Source: Cryptomeria japonica (taxonomy: Eukaryota > Streptophyta > Pinopsida > Cupressales > Cupressaceae). From it: a stretch of 64,000 nucleotides of DNA. The translations under genes and the position numbers were made by a program. The notes under the pieces are model-generated. The model did no database searches. It had not been told where the DNA came from and saw only the letters and a list, made by a program, of their open reading frames with translations. Of the stretch, positions 1-9,046 are shown one piece after another. The stretch lies in the NCBI RefSeq assembly GCF_030272615.1, contig NC_081410.1, positions 226,661,415 through 226,725,414 on the forward strand, given 5' to 3'. Positions within the stretch are counted from its first letter, which is position 1. Each line of letters begins with the position of its first letter.

Positions 1-310
1 TACTCAGGTATTATGGATCAAGCAAATGTTGAAGGATATAAAGGTAAAATGAAAAGAACCAATAATCATTTATTGTGATAATTCAGCAACAATTGATATA
101 TAAAAGAATCTGGTATTTCACTCTAAGACAAAGAATGATACTATTAAATATAATTTTCTAAAAGAGAATGTTGAAGCAAATGAAGTGAAATTGGTTTATG
201 TGAATACTTAAGAGAAAATTGCAAATATCTTTACAAAGCCTTTGCCTAAGGAAACATTTGAATATCTCAGAGAGAAACTTGGGGTAGTTTCCCCACCGAC
301 AGAGACTTAG
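1..310 (+). pseudogene. Copia A RNase H C-terminus (broken)
   Basis: Conceptual translation gives the copia RNase H tail with recognisable motifs: YNFLKENVEANEVKLVYV, then ANIFTKPLPKETFEYLR, ending at TAG 308-310. These match the conserved end of copia polyproteins (ADIFTKPLP block). The stretch from about 60 to 150 has several stops and frame disruptions, and one in-frame TAA interrupts the part after about 150, so it is not functional. The catalytic part of the domain is outside the window. It is followed by a 3' untranslated stretch and the 3' LTR of the same element. Confidence 0.85.
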
Positions 311-450
311 ATGTTAAAGTTTGGCATCAAACTAGCAGGGAATAATAAAAAAATATTTTCTCGACTTTGATGGAGGAGAGCTACTTCTCAGGGGGAGTAG
401 CTGGTTGAATGTTAAGTTTTGAATTCTTAACTGCTTTGGAATTTGATGTC

Positions 451-463
451 AAAGGGGGAGATA
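451..463 (+). other. Upstream polypurine-tract-like site in copia A
   Basis: AAAGGGGGAGA occurs here, about 160 bp before the tract that abuts the LTR. Both copies are preceded by a TGATGTC or TGAATGC type sequence, so they look like duplicates. A second upstream tract could serve as a central or auxiliary plus-strand primer; this is inference. Confidence 0.5.
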
Positions 464-610
464 TATACTCTTTGGAGAGATGTATTTTGGTTTATGTTTT
501 TGTTACAGAACTTTGTATTGATCTATCTTTGGGAGATCGTTGGTTTATTTGTTTTTGGCATTTTGTTCCTGGCACTTAGATGTTTTTCCATCTCGTTTTG
601 TCATGAATGC

Positions 611-622
611 CAAAGGGGGAGA
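611..622 (+). other. Polypurine tract of copia A
   Basis: CAAAGGGGGAGA lies immediately before the LTR start TGTTGG at 624, the expected position for the plus-strand primer of reverse transcription. The same tract occurs before the 3' LTR of copia B. Confidence 0.85.
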
Positions 623-623
623 T

Positions 624-1708
624 TGTTGGTATTATGGATGACTTCATCATGTGTTGCATTGGTTTTGTCATTGATGTCAAATTTTATATTCTTCAAAGTC
701 TACATTATGTTCACCGGTATGGTTAGTGACTTACGCACAGTCACCGGTATATGTTCACCATCAGGTTATATGGTTCACCAGCAACGATGATGACTTGTTA
801 TCATCCAGAGATAATTTGGCTATGTCGAAGACAGTGATTGGAAGTTTGGACTTGGTTTTTTTCTTATTGGTCTAATCAGGTAGACAGATTTGCCTATACC
901 GGCAGATAGGTCTAGCTTATGTACTGATACAGGTTATCTATTCCAGATCAGCATGACATGTTATGAAGATTGTTTATTGATTGGTTAATGTGGTAAATGT
1001 ATTGAGTTGACATGTTGTATCACATCAAGACTTAGTTTTAATTGGTTTTAATTGTAATATCTTTAGTAAGCCGACCTATACATTCGGTCTTAGGTTTTAT
1101 ATAAATGATTGTAAGATCTTATTGAAGATCATCATGATGAGTGTGTTCGAATATTGAAGAGTGAAAATAAGCAGATCCTTGTGCGAATCACACAGACATT
1201 ATTTGAAGGTTGAAGGAAGGTTATGAAGGTGTTTAGCACTCATGTTCAGAGCTTAAACCGCTACTGAATCCAGAATTGCAGATGCTATTTTGAGTAGTAC
1301 ATTATCATTGGATTTAATCATCCAATTGTGTAGTCATTGTGACTCCTATTTTGTGATTGAGCAGTGAGCTCTAGGTGGTTGGCCTTTCTGCATGTGCAAA
1401 CCCCATTTGTATACACTTACTATTTATAGTAGTATCATCTGATTGTAGGTAAGGTTTCCCACTATGGTTTTTCCCCTTACCAGGTTTCCACGTCAAAATC
1501 TATGTGTCATGTGTTGTGGATGTTGTTTCTCTTTATGTTTCATGCATTAAGTTAAACTAATATTGCTATAATTGTTAATTTGTTTTAGCGGCACTTAAGT
1601 TTGATTTACCAGCATTAAGTTTAAGTTAGAATAATTTGCATTTTATAGACAACTAGTTCACAACTGATTCAGGCCCCCCCTCTCAGTTGTCATTCTCGGG
1701 TCCTAACA
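624..1708 (+). repeat. 3' LTR of copia A
   Basis: The LTR starts TGTTGGTATTATGG after the polypurine tract and ends GGTCCTAACA, giving 1085 bp with TG...CA ends. It contains a TATA box (1098-1105), several CACCGGTAT motifs in the first 150 bp, and a run of seven C followed by TCTCAG (1674-1686) shortly before the end. The same C-tract plus TCTCAG or TCTTAG layout occurs in the other copia LTRs of this window (F, B, K), so they belong to related families. Confidence 0.85.
1098..1105 (+). promoter_or_regulatory. Candidate TATA box of copia A LTR
   Basis: TATATAAA lies about 475 bp into the LTR, a plausible U3 position. No transcription start can be read from the sequence. Confidence 0.5.
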
Positions 1709-4680
1709 CTTTTATGCTCTTTGTAACATGTCCACTTTTGGTCTGATTAAATTCTTCAACTCCTTCAGGGTTTGAATTTTTTTTGTTTGTTCACAATCAT
1801 AGACATCTAACTTGTTTTGCAAATTATCAACCATTCTACCAAAAATTAAGGCATAATCTTGTAAAGGTATGTAAGCACTACATATCTTTTCTAGTTCTTG
1901 GTCGGTCTATGTTCGCCTTTGATTGATATAAGTATAAAAGAATGAAACATTAGATGTAGATGCAATAATTTTCCCTACTATTTCAATAGCTTTTCTTAAC
2001 AGATCTTTATTTAGTGATAGGGCAATTCTCCCTATATCAATCTCCTTCATTATTTCTTCTCCTTTCTTCTTCTTGTAGCTCTTCTTTGCATAGGTATGTG
2101 TTGCATCCTCAAGGAAATTAAGTTGATTAGAGGCATCAGCAACCAACTGGCCAAGCTTTCCAATGCGAGTTGACAAGCTCCCTATAGCAGTTTCCGGTAG
2201 AAGGCTTGACAGAATATCTACAACATTTTGAATGGTTTCTACTTCCATAATTTGTTCCTTAAGCCTCTTCTTCTCAACTCTGGATTGCATCACATTTGCA
2301 AACTCCAGTAATTATGATACACTCATGTTATCAACATTTATTAGCCCTTTGATGCCAAATGAGTCATCATCATCATCATTATTCACCTGTTTAACTAATG
2401 CCTTTTCCGGTTCAGCAGATATCTTCTTATTAGTCTCCTCCTTCTTCTTGTTCTTTCACCTTTTCCTGTTCAAAGGTCTGTTCAGCAACTTTTTTAGCAG
2501 GTTCCACCCAAGTAGCCTGTGAAACCAGTTTGAGTTGGGCTTTCACTGGATGAGCATTTACCGGTGGGGGTGGAATAACCACGCTTGGTTGAGTTGTCGG
2601 TATCTCTACTATATTAACCTATGAAACAAGTATTTTTTGATGGCTGCATATTTGGTGCAATAATGTTTCCGGATAGATCTATAGTATCCTGTATGTCATC
2701 AACATAAATTACCAATTGGGAAGTAGTGTCATCCTTCTTCTTGATAGGATAGATAACATCAGCTTGCATAATATCTTCCTCATCTATTTTCAGTCGTACA
2801 GTAGGTTCAGTTTGCTAATCTTCATAAGACTTTAAATGCTTATGCATCTATTGAACATTTTGAGCTATCTGATGAATCTCAACTTCAATAGATTGAATTT
2901 TCCCATTCATGAACTTCAATCTTCTTGCCTTAGATAGAAACTGTCCTTCGTAATTATCAAGTAAGATGCTTAATTCATCTCTAGATAATCTAGGGTAATA
3001 TTGAATAAATACATTATCAATAATTTCTTGATCTTTGTCAATAGCAATTTACCACTTATTTGCAAGAATAGAATATAAAGAATCAGAAATGTCATCTTTC
3101 AGATCCTGAGGTAATTGATTATATTGACATAAATAGTTGATTACATGTTGAACAATTTGTTCCTTATGATCTTCATCAAATGAATCAAAACATTTCTTGA
3201 CATTATCAAATTTGTTTCTCCCCAATGTTTTTACTATCTTCTCAAAATCAATCATGGGTTTGTAAGATAAGACATTAATAGGAACAGTTGCCTTTGGCAC
3301 TTCTTTCACTGGTTTGGTTTTTTTACCAGCTACTTTCATTTTCTTGAGTTCCTCCTCAGTATCAGTATCATCAGATTCTGCTTGAAGAACTAGTTGTCGA
3401 CCTCTCTTCTTTGTTGTAGTCTGCTTCATAGCAGTTACTTTGGGTACCCATTCCATTTTTATTTGGAAACTTCGTGTCACTCTAGTACTTTTTGACACCA
3501 GAGGTTCTTGCTCATCCTTCTTCTTCTTTCCTTTACCACTACTTGTTTCAGCTTTTGCAGTTTTCTCCTCAACAATATCTAGTATTTTCTTCTTGGTGTC
3601 CACTAGAGATGCCAATAGGTTATTGGCATAAGCAATCAATAAGTCATAATTGCCTTCATAGTGCATGTCTTCCATTTCATCTTCTCTAGGTTCAATAACT
3701 TCCATTAGACAAAAATCAGTGGTGATTGTGAAAATGATGTTCTTAGCAAAGTTTTTCACCACATCCTCAGGTAGCCTTACCCTCATACTCATTTTCTTCT
3801 GAAATTCATTAAAATATTTATTCATTGCAGCCAAGAAAGTGTTCTTAAAAACCTTAATGTTGTTCTTGATCTGAGTAGTTACTAGTAGGTCTTTAGACCA
3901 TTCAAGATCACCAATTCTTGATAGGAAATTCTGAAAATAAAAGAATAAACCAATCAATAACTGACCAAATTTGAACTTAGGACTACTATCCTTCTTGATT
4001 GACTGTAGATTCAACATTAATTGACTCCTTATGGCCTCACAAAGGTCATAATTTGCATTCTCAACAATCATTTTGTAGGCAGTATGCACTGCTATAGATG
4101 GCACATTGTTCATTCTACTGGAATAGAATATTCGGTAGGCTATAACCATAGTAACCAATTCAACCATTGGGTTCTTAATTTTATTAACAAAAAAAGCATG
4201 CCCATCAGAGGTAGACGAGGTTAAAGTGGTTACTATCTCTTTAAAAATTTGCCTCAGCTTGGGAACTTCATCGGTTGACCAAGAACTAGTCACAGCTTGA
4301 ATAGCCTCCTTGATTATAGTGTGTGTTCTTTCCAAATACATATTTTCACCATGAACATGACTCAAAATGATTCAGATATGTTCCTCTTCAAAATCCTCAA
4401 GAAAATAAGTTGCATTATGAAAACCCTTCTCATAAACCCTAATATACTCGAGTTGAATTGTTCTGCTCTTATCGCAAAGGGATTTCAACTGAGAGTAAAT
4501 CGGCAATGATTTTAAATCTTCAACTTTACAATCAATGTAGCTAGACAAATCACCTTTTACAATGACACCATCGGGAACTTGAGATAAAGCATTATAAGAC
4601 ATAATTTATTCCAATTCTACAACCTCCATAGGTTTTGATGTGATCATTGGCCTCTCTACTTGCTTAGATGATGAATCCAT
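1709..4680 (-). pseudogene. Unknown ~990-codon protein in place of pol in element F (decayed frame)
   Basis: I do not recognise this protein. The frame starts at ATG 4680 in a good plant context (A at -3, G at +4) and stays open, apart from single stops, to 3049. It continues in the same frame with a few stops to about 2630, then in shifted frames to the copia A junction. Seen in it: a mostly helical first ~280 residues (e.g. LRQIFKEIVTTLTSS); a Lys/Arg/Glu-rich middle with nuclear-localisation-like GKGKKKK and TTKKRGRQ; a helical block (YPRLSRDELSILLDNYEGQF); and a coiled-coil C-terminal part (VEKKRLKEQIMEVETIQNVV). No catalytic triad, zinc finger or retroviral motif is present. Stops look like CAG to TAG changes. 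It may be captured host coding sequence or an element-specific accessory protein; both are inference. Confidence 0.6.
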
Positions 4681-5073
4681 TTCAGATAAACTAGATTCAA
4701 AGTGGGATTCACAAAAAAATACCTCAATTCACATGCGCTGCCTCAGTTACTGGTTGATTTCTCAAATGCACACCATTTCAACCTCCACTAACCTTCAAAT
4801 CAACTTCAATCACACAAATCACAACACAAATTTGACTAAAACCAACTAGCAATTCTCTCTTTGCTCTGTAAGTGCTTAAGAATTCTCTTTTTAATGTATT
4901 TAGGGTAAAAATAACAAAGTGAAACTCTCTTTTATCCTTTTTACCTACTACATTTAATGCTCGATTGCTAGGGTTACAAACCCTAATACACCACTTAACG
5001 ATGCATAATATTAACAGGTGTAAAACCGGTTGATAAAATTTTGAGAAACTGATTGACAAAAGATATCAAGCTT
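4681..5073 (-). other. Non-coding stretch upstream of the unknown frame in element F
   Basis: Between the zinc-knuckle ORF and the unknown frame lie about 390 bp without convincing coding potential. On the minus strand it runs into the ATG at 4680 and could be the leader of a separate transcript or an intron remnant. A 93-codon open stretch here has no recognisable motif. Confidence 0.4.
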
Positions 5074-5955
5074 TCACACATAATAGCTCAAGAATTCAAA
5101 CTCTCTTACCATTCGTCTTTCAAGGGGTCCAGAAGTAGATTTATGTCCATACATTTTGCATGTGAAACAATGACCTTCAAATCTCTTAGACACATACCTA
5201 GTATTTGCATTGTGGCTTGTAATTCCATTGGGTTTGTTTCTACACACATTTGCAGTATGTCCGGGTTTATGACAGACAAAGCAAATAGGTTTAAAAACTT
5301 TCTTACCGGTAGTCTTGTTAGCCTTAAGAGAAGTTTTATCCTTATGAATGTTTCTCTTTATTCTGAAAGAATCTCCTTTCTCAGATGTGTTAAAACCAAG
5401 TCCAGAAGTATCACCTTTCATCCTTTGTGATTGAATCTTCTCATCTAGCATGGTAGAACTTCTATTGAACTTTTCCAACTTTCCATTAGCCTCAATGAGT
5501 TCTCTAGTAAGATCTTCATTATGTTTTGTGAGAGTCTCTTTCAGACATGATGCCATTTCAAGATCTAGCTGCAAAGCCTCTTTTTTTTCTTTTTTGGCAT
5601 GCCAATGCTCATGTAGGGTTGCATTCTCTCATTTGATCTTAGCAATTTCATGATCTCTCTCTTTGACAAGGTCTTCAACTTCCCTCCTATCTTCCAACTC
5701 TTGACTCATGCGGATAGTTAGGGCTTCTAACTCTCTTATCAGATTTAGCTTTTCACCATTCAGTTTTTCAACTTCTTCAGCCAATGCATCAATATTATCT
5801 TCATCTGAAGAGCTATTATTAGAAATTTCCAATAGTTGTTCAGTTAGCTCTCTCCTTTTGACTTGTGAAGCTTTGAATCTAACCCTTAGGGTTTCAAGCT
5901 CATCCTTAGTAGCTTCAAGCACTTTAGCCATCTCAAAGTAACTCATATCCCCCAT
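5074..5955 (-). pseudogene. Gag-like coiled-coil and double zinc-knuckle protein of element F
   Basis: The start at 5955 is chosen for its GCCACCATGG context and its place 50 bp after the primer site. The frame is 293 codons with one in-frame TGA (5629-5631). Residues ~1-190 are highly charged and heptad-like (coiled coil; e.g. DALAEEVEKLNGEKLNLIRE). A canonical CCHC knuckle CFVCHKPGHTANVC is at 5242-5283 and a second, degenerate one (CFTCKMYGHKS) at about 5134-5172. This resembles the C-terminal part of gag in large plant copia elements, with the usual N-terminal UBN2-type capsid region missing. Likely role: RNA binding and packaging. The TGA makes the copy defective unless read through. Confidence 0.65.
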
Positions 5956-6002
5956 GGTGGCTTTAGGGTTTCCTTCCAAGAAATTAAGCCTTAAAGAAGT
6001 TA

Positions 6003-6015
6003 GGCTCTGATACCA
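6003..6015 (-). other. Primer binding site of element F
   Basis: The minus strand reads TGGTATCAGAGCC two bases after the LTR end. This is the common plant initiator-methionine tRNA complement. Confidence 0.85.
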
Positions 6016-6017
6016 AT

Positions 6018-7138
6018 TGATAGACTTATAAAGCACTGAGAGGGGGGGGGGGGGGTGAATTAGTGACTCCAAAAAAAATACTACTTTAAACACTAATCGG
6101 TAGATATACTTAACAAGTTTAATCAACACTATGCATGCAATCCAAAATGATATTAAATCATACACAATAAGTAAAACGTGTACCATAACACAAAATTTTA
6201 TACGTGGAAAACCCAAATGGGAAAACCACGGTGATATGGGACTCACAAGTTAACTATCTTTAGTAATAGGTAACTAACCGATTAAGGTCTACAAAAGTGC
6301 TCTTCTAGGAGCTAATCCTATTAAAGATCCCAAAGCTCTATTAGGAGCTATACCCTGTTAAAGGTAGTACCCTGTTAGGAGTAACCTCGATAGAGGATTT
6401 TTGAATCCAAGCTAATGGATCACCTGGTTAGAGAATTTGTAAAATGAAGCTTGTTAGAGCTTACCCAGTTAGGGGATTTGACTGTTGTAGTGATTAGAAG
6501 ACAACATGTGGTGTGATCTAGAAGTAGCACAACTTGCTTGAATAGATCCTCTTCTGTGCACTCAAAACTGCATCACCAACATATTCTTCAATGTCTTCAA
6601 CAACTTAACTTCGCATCAAATCATCTCATATCATATCTCATCATGCATATAAAATAGTTCATCATAATGTCATTATATAGACATTTAGATTTCATGTCAG
6701 CCTTAGAAATTATATCACAATTTCCTAGGTGCAGTGTATCTAGACAATCAAACATAGCTCATCACAAATTACTACCAAAATTTTTCAATTAGGGTAACTC
6801 ATCACGATTAGTGATAACTCATCACACAATCAGTGAATACCGGTTGCAACACCAATACCGGTTGGAGTTAACCATATCAACATGTAAATTGATTTTCCTG
6901 CATTGCTTCTTTGATAATCTTCGTTGGATCTTTAGGTTGATGTCGGGTTATCTCTGTATATACTGGTTGTCTCCATGTACCAGTTTGACACCATCATAAA
7001 TAAAACTTCTAATACCAATAACAATATAAGTAACTTTAGAAGTAATACTGGTAGACAATGTAAATATATGTGTGTGTGTACATTTTCCATCAATGACAAC
7101 ATATGAAGTCATTCATTACAATCATCATCAAGCCAACA
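6018..7138 (-). repeat. 5' LTR of element F
   Basis: On the minus strand the LTR begins TGTTGGCTTGATGATG (7138) and ends CTATCA (6018), 1121 bp. It resembles the copia A LTR at its start (TGACTTCAT then TTGTCATTGATG). It holds a TATATAA box on the minus strand (6673-6679), several ACCGGT motifs (about 6838 and 6857) and an uninterrupted run of 14 C (plus-strand G, 6042-6055) before CTCAG. Bases 7139-7143 (TCTTC) would be the target duplication. Confidence 0.75.
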
Positions 7139-7928
7139 TCTTCTTCATCCTCTTTCATCTGTATAGTCCAATTCATTGTATTATGGTTCGTTCATTACTA
7201 ATTGTCCATCCTCATTGCATATTCACATTTAGTATTGCATTCATCCCTCTTGCATTAGGACATTCTATTTACATGCATCTTACCATTTAGTTGCATTAGG
7301 CCATTTTCTACTTTCATTATCATTTCATTGCACTTCATATTGTTATCTCATACTCATTTAGGTCATGCATCAATACATCACCACATCATCATCAAACACA
7401 TCCCATTCTACATGCATCATAGGTTAGACACATCATAACATTACACATCACACTCATCACATAGATATCACACACCTATTCTGCACCTATAACATGTTAG
7501 ACACAAAACATGTAAACACCATAAAAAAGTATAAATTATGCATATGTGCATCCACATCATATCCACATGCATACATCCTACATCACAAATAGGTCAGATA
7601 ACCATAACCTTAGTTGTGCATCCTGTAACATCATCCATCCATGAAGTTAATCATAAAGTACATGCATACCCACCACAATCACACTTCATATCCTCCAAAT
7701 ATAAAACATAATGACCAATTATGATGCAATGATCCCTTCTTGGGCCTTGTGTGGATTATATATTCTTCCTATATTCTTCTTTTTTCTTTTCAAGAATGTA
7801 TCGAAAAATTTGACATTTTCCGATTAAATTCTTGAGAGGGCATACACTACCTATGTCTTCACGTTGGGGCATGTTTCTTCACCTTTTACCCATCGACAAT
7901 TTTGCCTCTGCGTAAAAGAGGGGCAAAA
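7139..7928 (+). mobile_element. Tat-like gypsy element G, 3' untranslated region
   Basis: This stretch has no coding frame. It is purine-poor and full of CAT/CATC repeats, then passes through GGGCATACACTACC and GTTGGGGCATG to a polypurine tract. The order and wording match the end of Tat element C (52,860-54,806), so it is read as the 3' end of a related element cut by element F on its left. Confidence 0.6.
7915..7928 (+). other. Polypurine tract of element G
   Basis: AAAGAGGGGCAAAA directly precedes the LTR start TGTAGACA. It is identical to the tract of Tat element C at 54793-54806. Confidence 0.75.
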
Positions 7929-8796
7929 TGTAGACATTTAAAATTAATAAAATCATACATTTAATTAATTCAGCCTTCCTACATAATTAATTTAATTATG
8001 TTTATCCTTATTCTTCTTCAAATTAATTAAATCAAATTTAATTAATATTATCATTATAGTCTAATAACTAACTTGATAACAAATTAATTATTTCCCTATT
8101 CTTCTAAAGTCATCCAAATAATTATTTCCTCTAAACTCTAGTTAGTTAATTAATTATAATTAATTAACCTAATCATGTGATTCCTACAAGTCACTTCTTC
8201 TAATCCTGACTTAGCCTAATTAACTCTTCTGTAATCTAGCTTATCATTATCCTCCAATTTTAAATTCCTCCACTCATTCTATCTCCTTGTGTCACATCCT
8301 CCTAACCTTCCCACTTGCATTCTAAACTCTCATTAATCCACCTAATCCACTTCCCTCATCAGTTGCACATCCCTAATCACCATGATTAGGGGTAATTCAA
8401 CTCTTTTCCTTAAATAGCTTTCCCATCTCATCTCCCAACCTTAAGTACACCCAATTTTATCTATCCAATGAATTTTGAATTTCTTTAATCTCCCCATGCC
8501 TTCTCTTCCCAAGGAATATTTAATTCATTTTCTCTTTTATTCTTCCCACACAATCCATTATTTGATAATTTTTAGTTCTATTTTTCTCCCTTCGGGAATT
8601 TTAAATTCCTTTTTATTCTCTCAATGTACTTGGGGATCTCTTCCCCATGTACCTTGAGGTGTGTGGAGACAAAAGATGCCTTTATGTAAAATCTCTTGAA
8701 TTGCACACCTTTTCCTCTCAATCATTTCTCCCAATTTCTCTCAATCCTAGCCCTCCATTCCAAAATGATCTTGGCCCTCCATTTCGGTCTCTCCAA

Positions 8797-8804
8797 TATA
8801 TAAA
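8797..8804 (+). promoter_or_regulatory. Candidate TATA box of element G LTR
   Basis: TATATAAA about 870 bp into the LTR, followed by a C/T-rich leader. Confidence 0.45.
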
Positions 8805-9041
8805 TTGGGATCTCATTTCCTCACAAAATCATCCACTTTTCATGTAATCTCATGTTGTCCATTTGAGCTTCAAATCCATTCATAGCATCCTTATCATGCC
8901 CATTTCATTCCACACTTAACTAGTCAATTCATCTATTCCACAACAAGTCCTTTGTTTTTGTTGTTGTAGTGGATAGAAATCCACAGTCCTACCAAGGACC
9001 AATCCAATCAAGTGAAGAAGGGGTGCAATCTTCACTTCACC

Positions 9042-9046
9042 GAAGG
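9042..9046. repeat. Target site duplication, left copy, LARD H
   Basis: GAAGG, identical to 21684-21688 on the other side of the element. Confidence 0.9.

Larger units (their letters stand above)
1..1708 (+). mobile_element. Ty1/copia retrotransposon A, 3' part (RNase H tail, polypurine tracts, 3' LTR)
   Basis: The order RNase H tail, polypurine tract (611-622), LTR beginning TGTTGG and ending CTAACA is that of the 3' end of a plus-strand Ty1/copia element. The rest lies left of the window. The LTR ends at 1708, where a minus-strand coding frame of another element (F) begins abruptly, so A is inferred to have inserted into F. Bases 1709-1713 (CTTTT) would be one copy of the target duplication; the other copy is outside the window. 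Confidence 0.85.
1709..7138 (-). mobile_element. Copia-like LTR element F with non-pol cargo frame (5' LTR, PBS, gag-like ORF, unknown protein)
   Basis: Read on the minus strand: LTR (7138 to 6018), primer site TGGTATCAGAGCC (6015-6003), a coiled-coil/zinc-knuckle ORF starting in a GCCACCATGG context (5955), a ~400 bp non-coding stretch, then a long frame from 4680 down to the junction with copia A at 1708. No protease, integrase, reverse transcriptase or RNase H motif is visible. The 3' end and 3' LTR are not in the window because copia A interrupts the element. The right end abuts Tat-type 3' untranslated sequence of element G. Confidence 0.75.
7929..9046 (+). repeat. LTR of gypsy element G, left part (interrupted by LARD H)
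   Basis: The LTR starts TGTAGACATTTAAA right after the polypurine tract. Its first 250 bp are rich in TTAATTAAT, like the LTR of Tat C. A TATATAAA box is at 8797-8804. At 9046 it is cut by LARD H, whose GAAGG duplication flanks it; the sequence resumes at 21689. The LTR end cannot be placed with confidence. Confidence 0.6.

Noticed and set aside
2232-2522. Plus-strand open stretches opposite element F
   Set aside because: Ser/Phe-rich shadow of the minus-strand Lys/Glu-rich frame.
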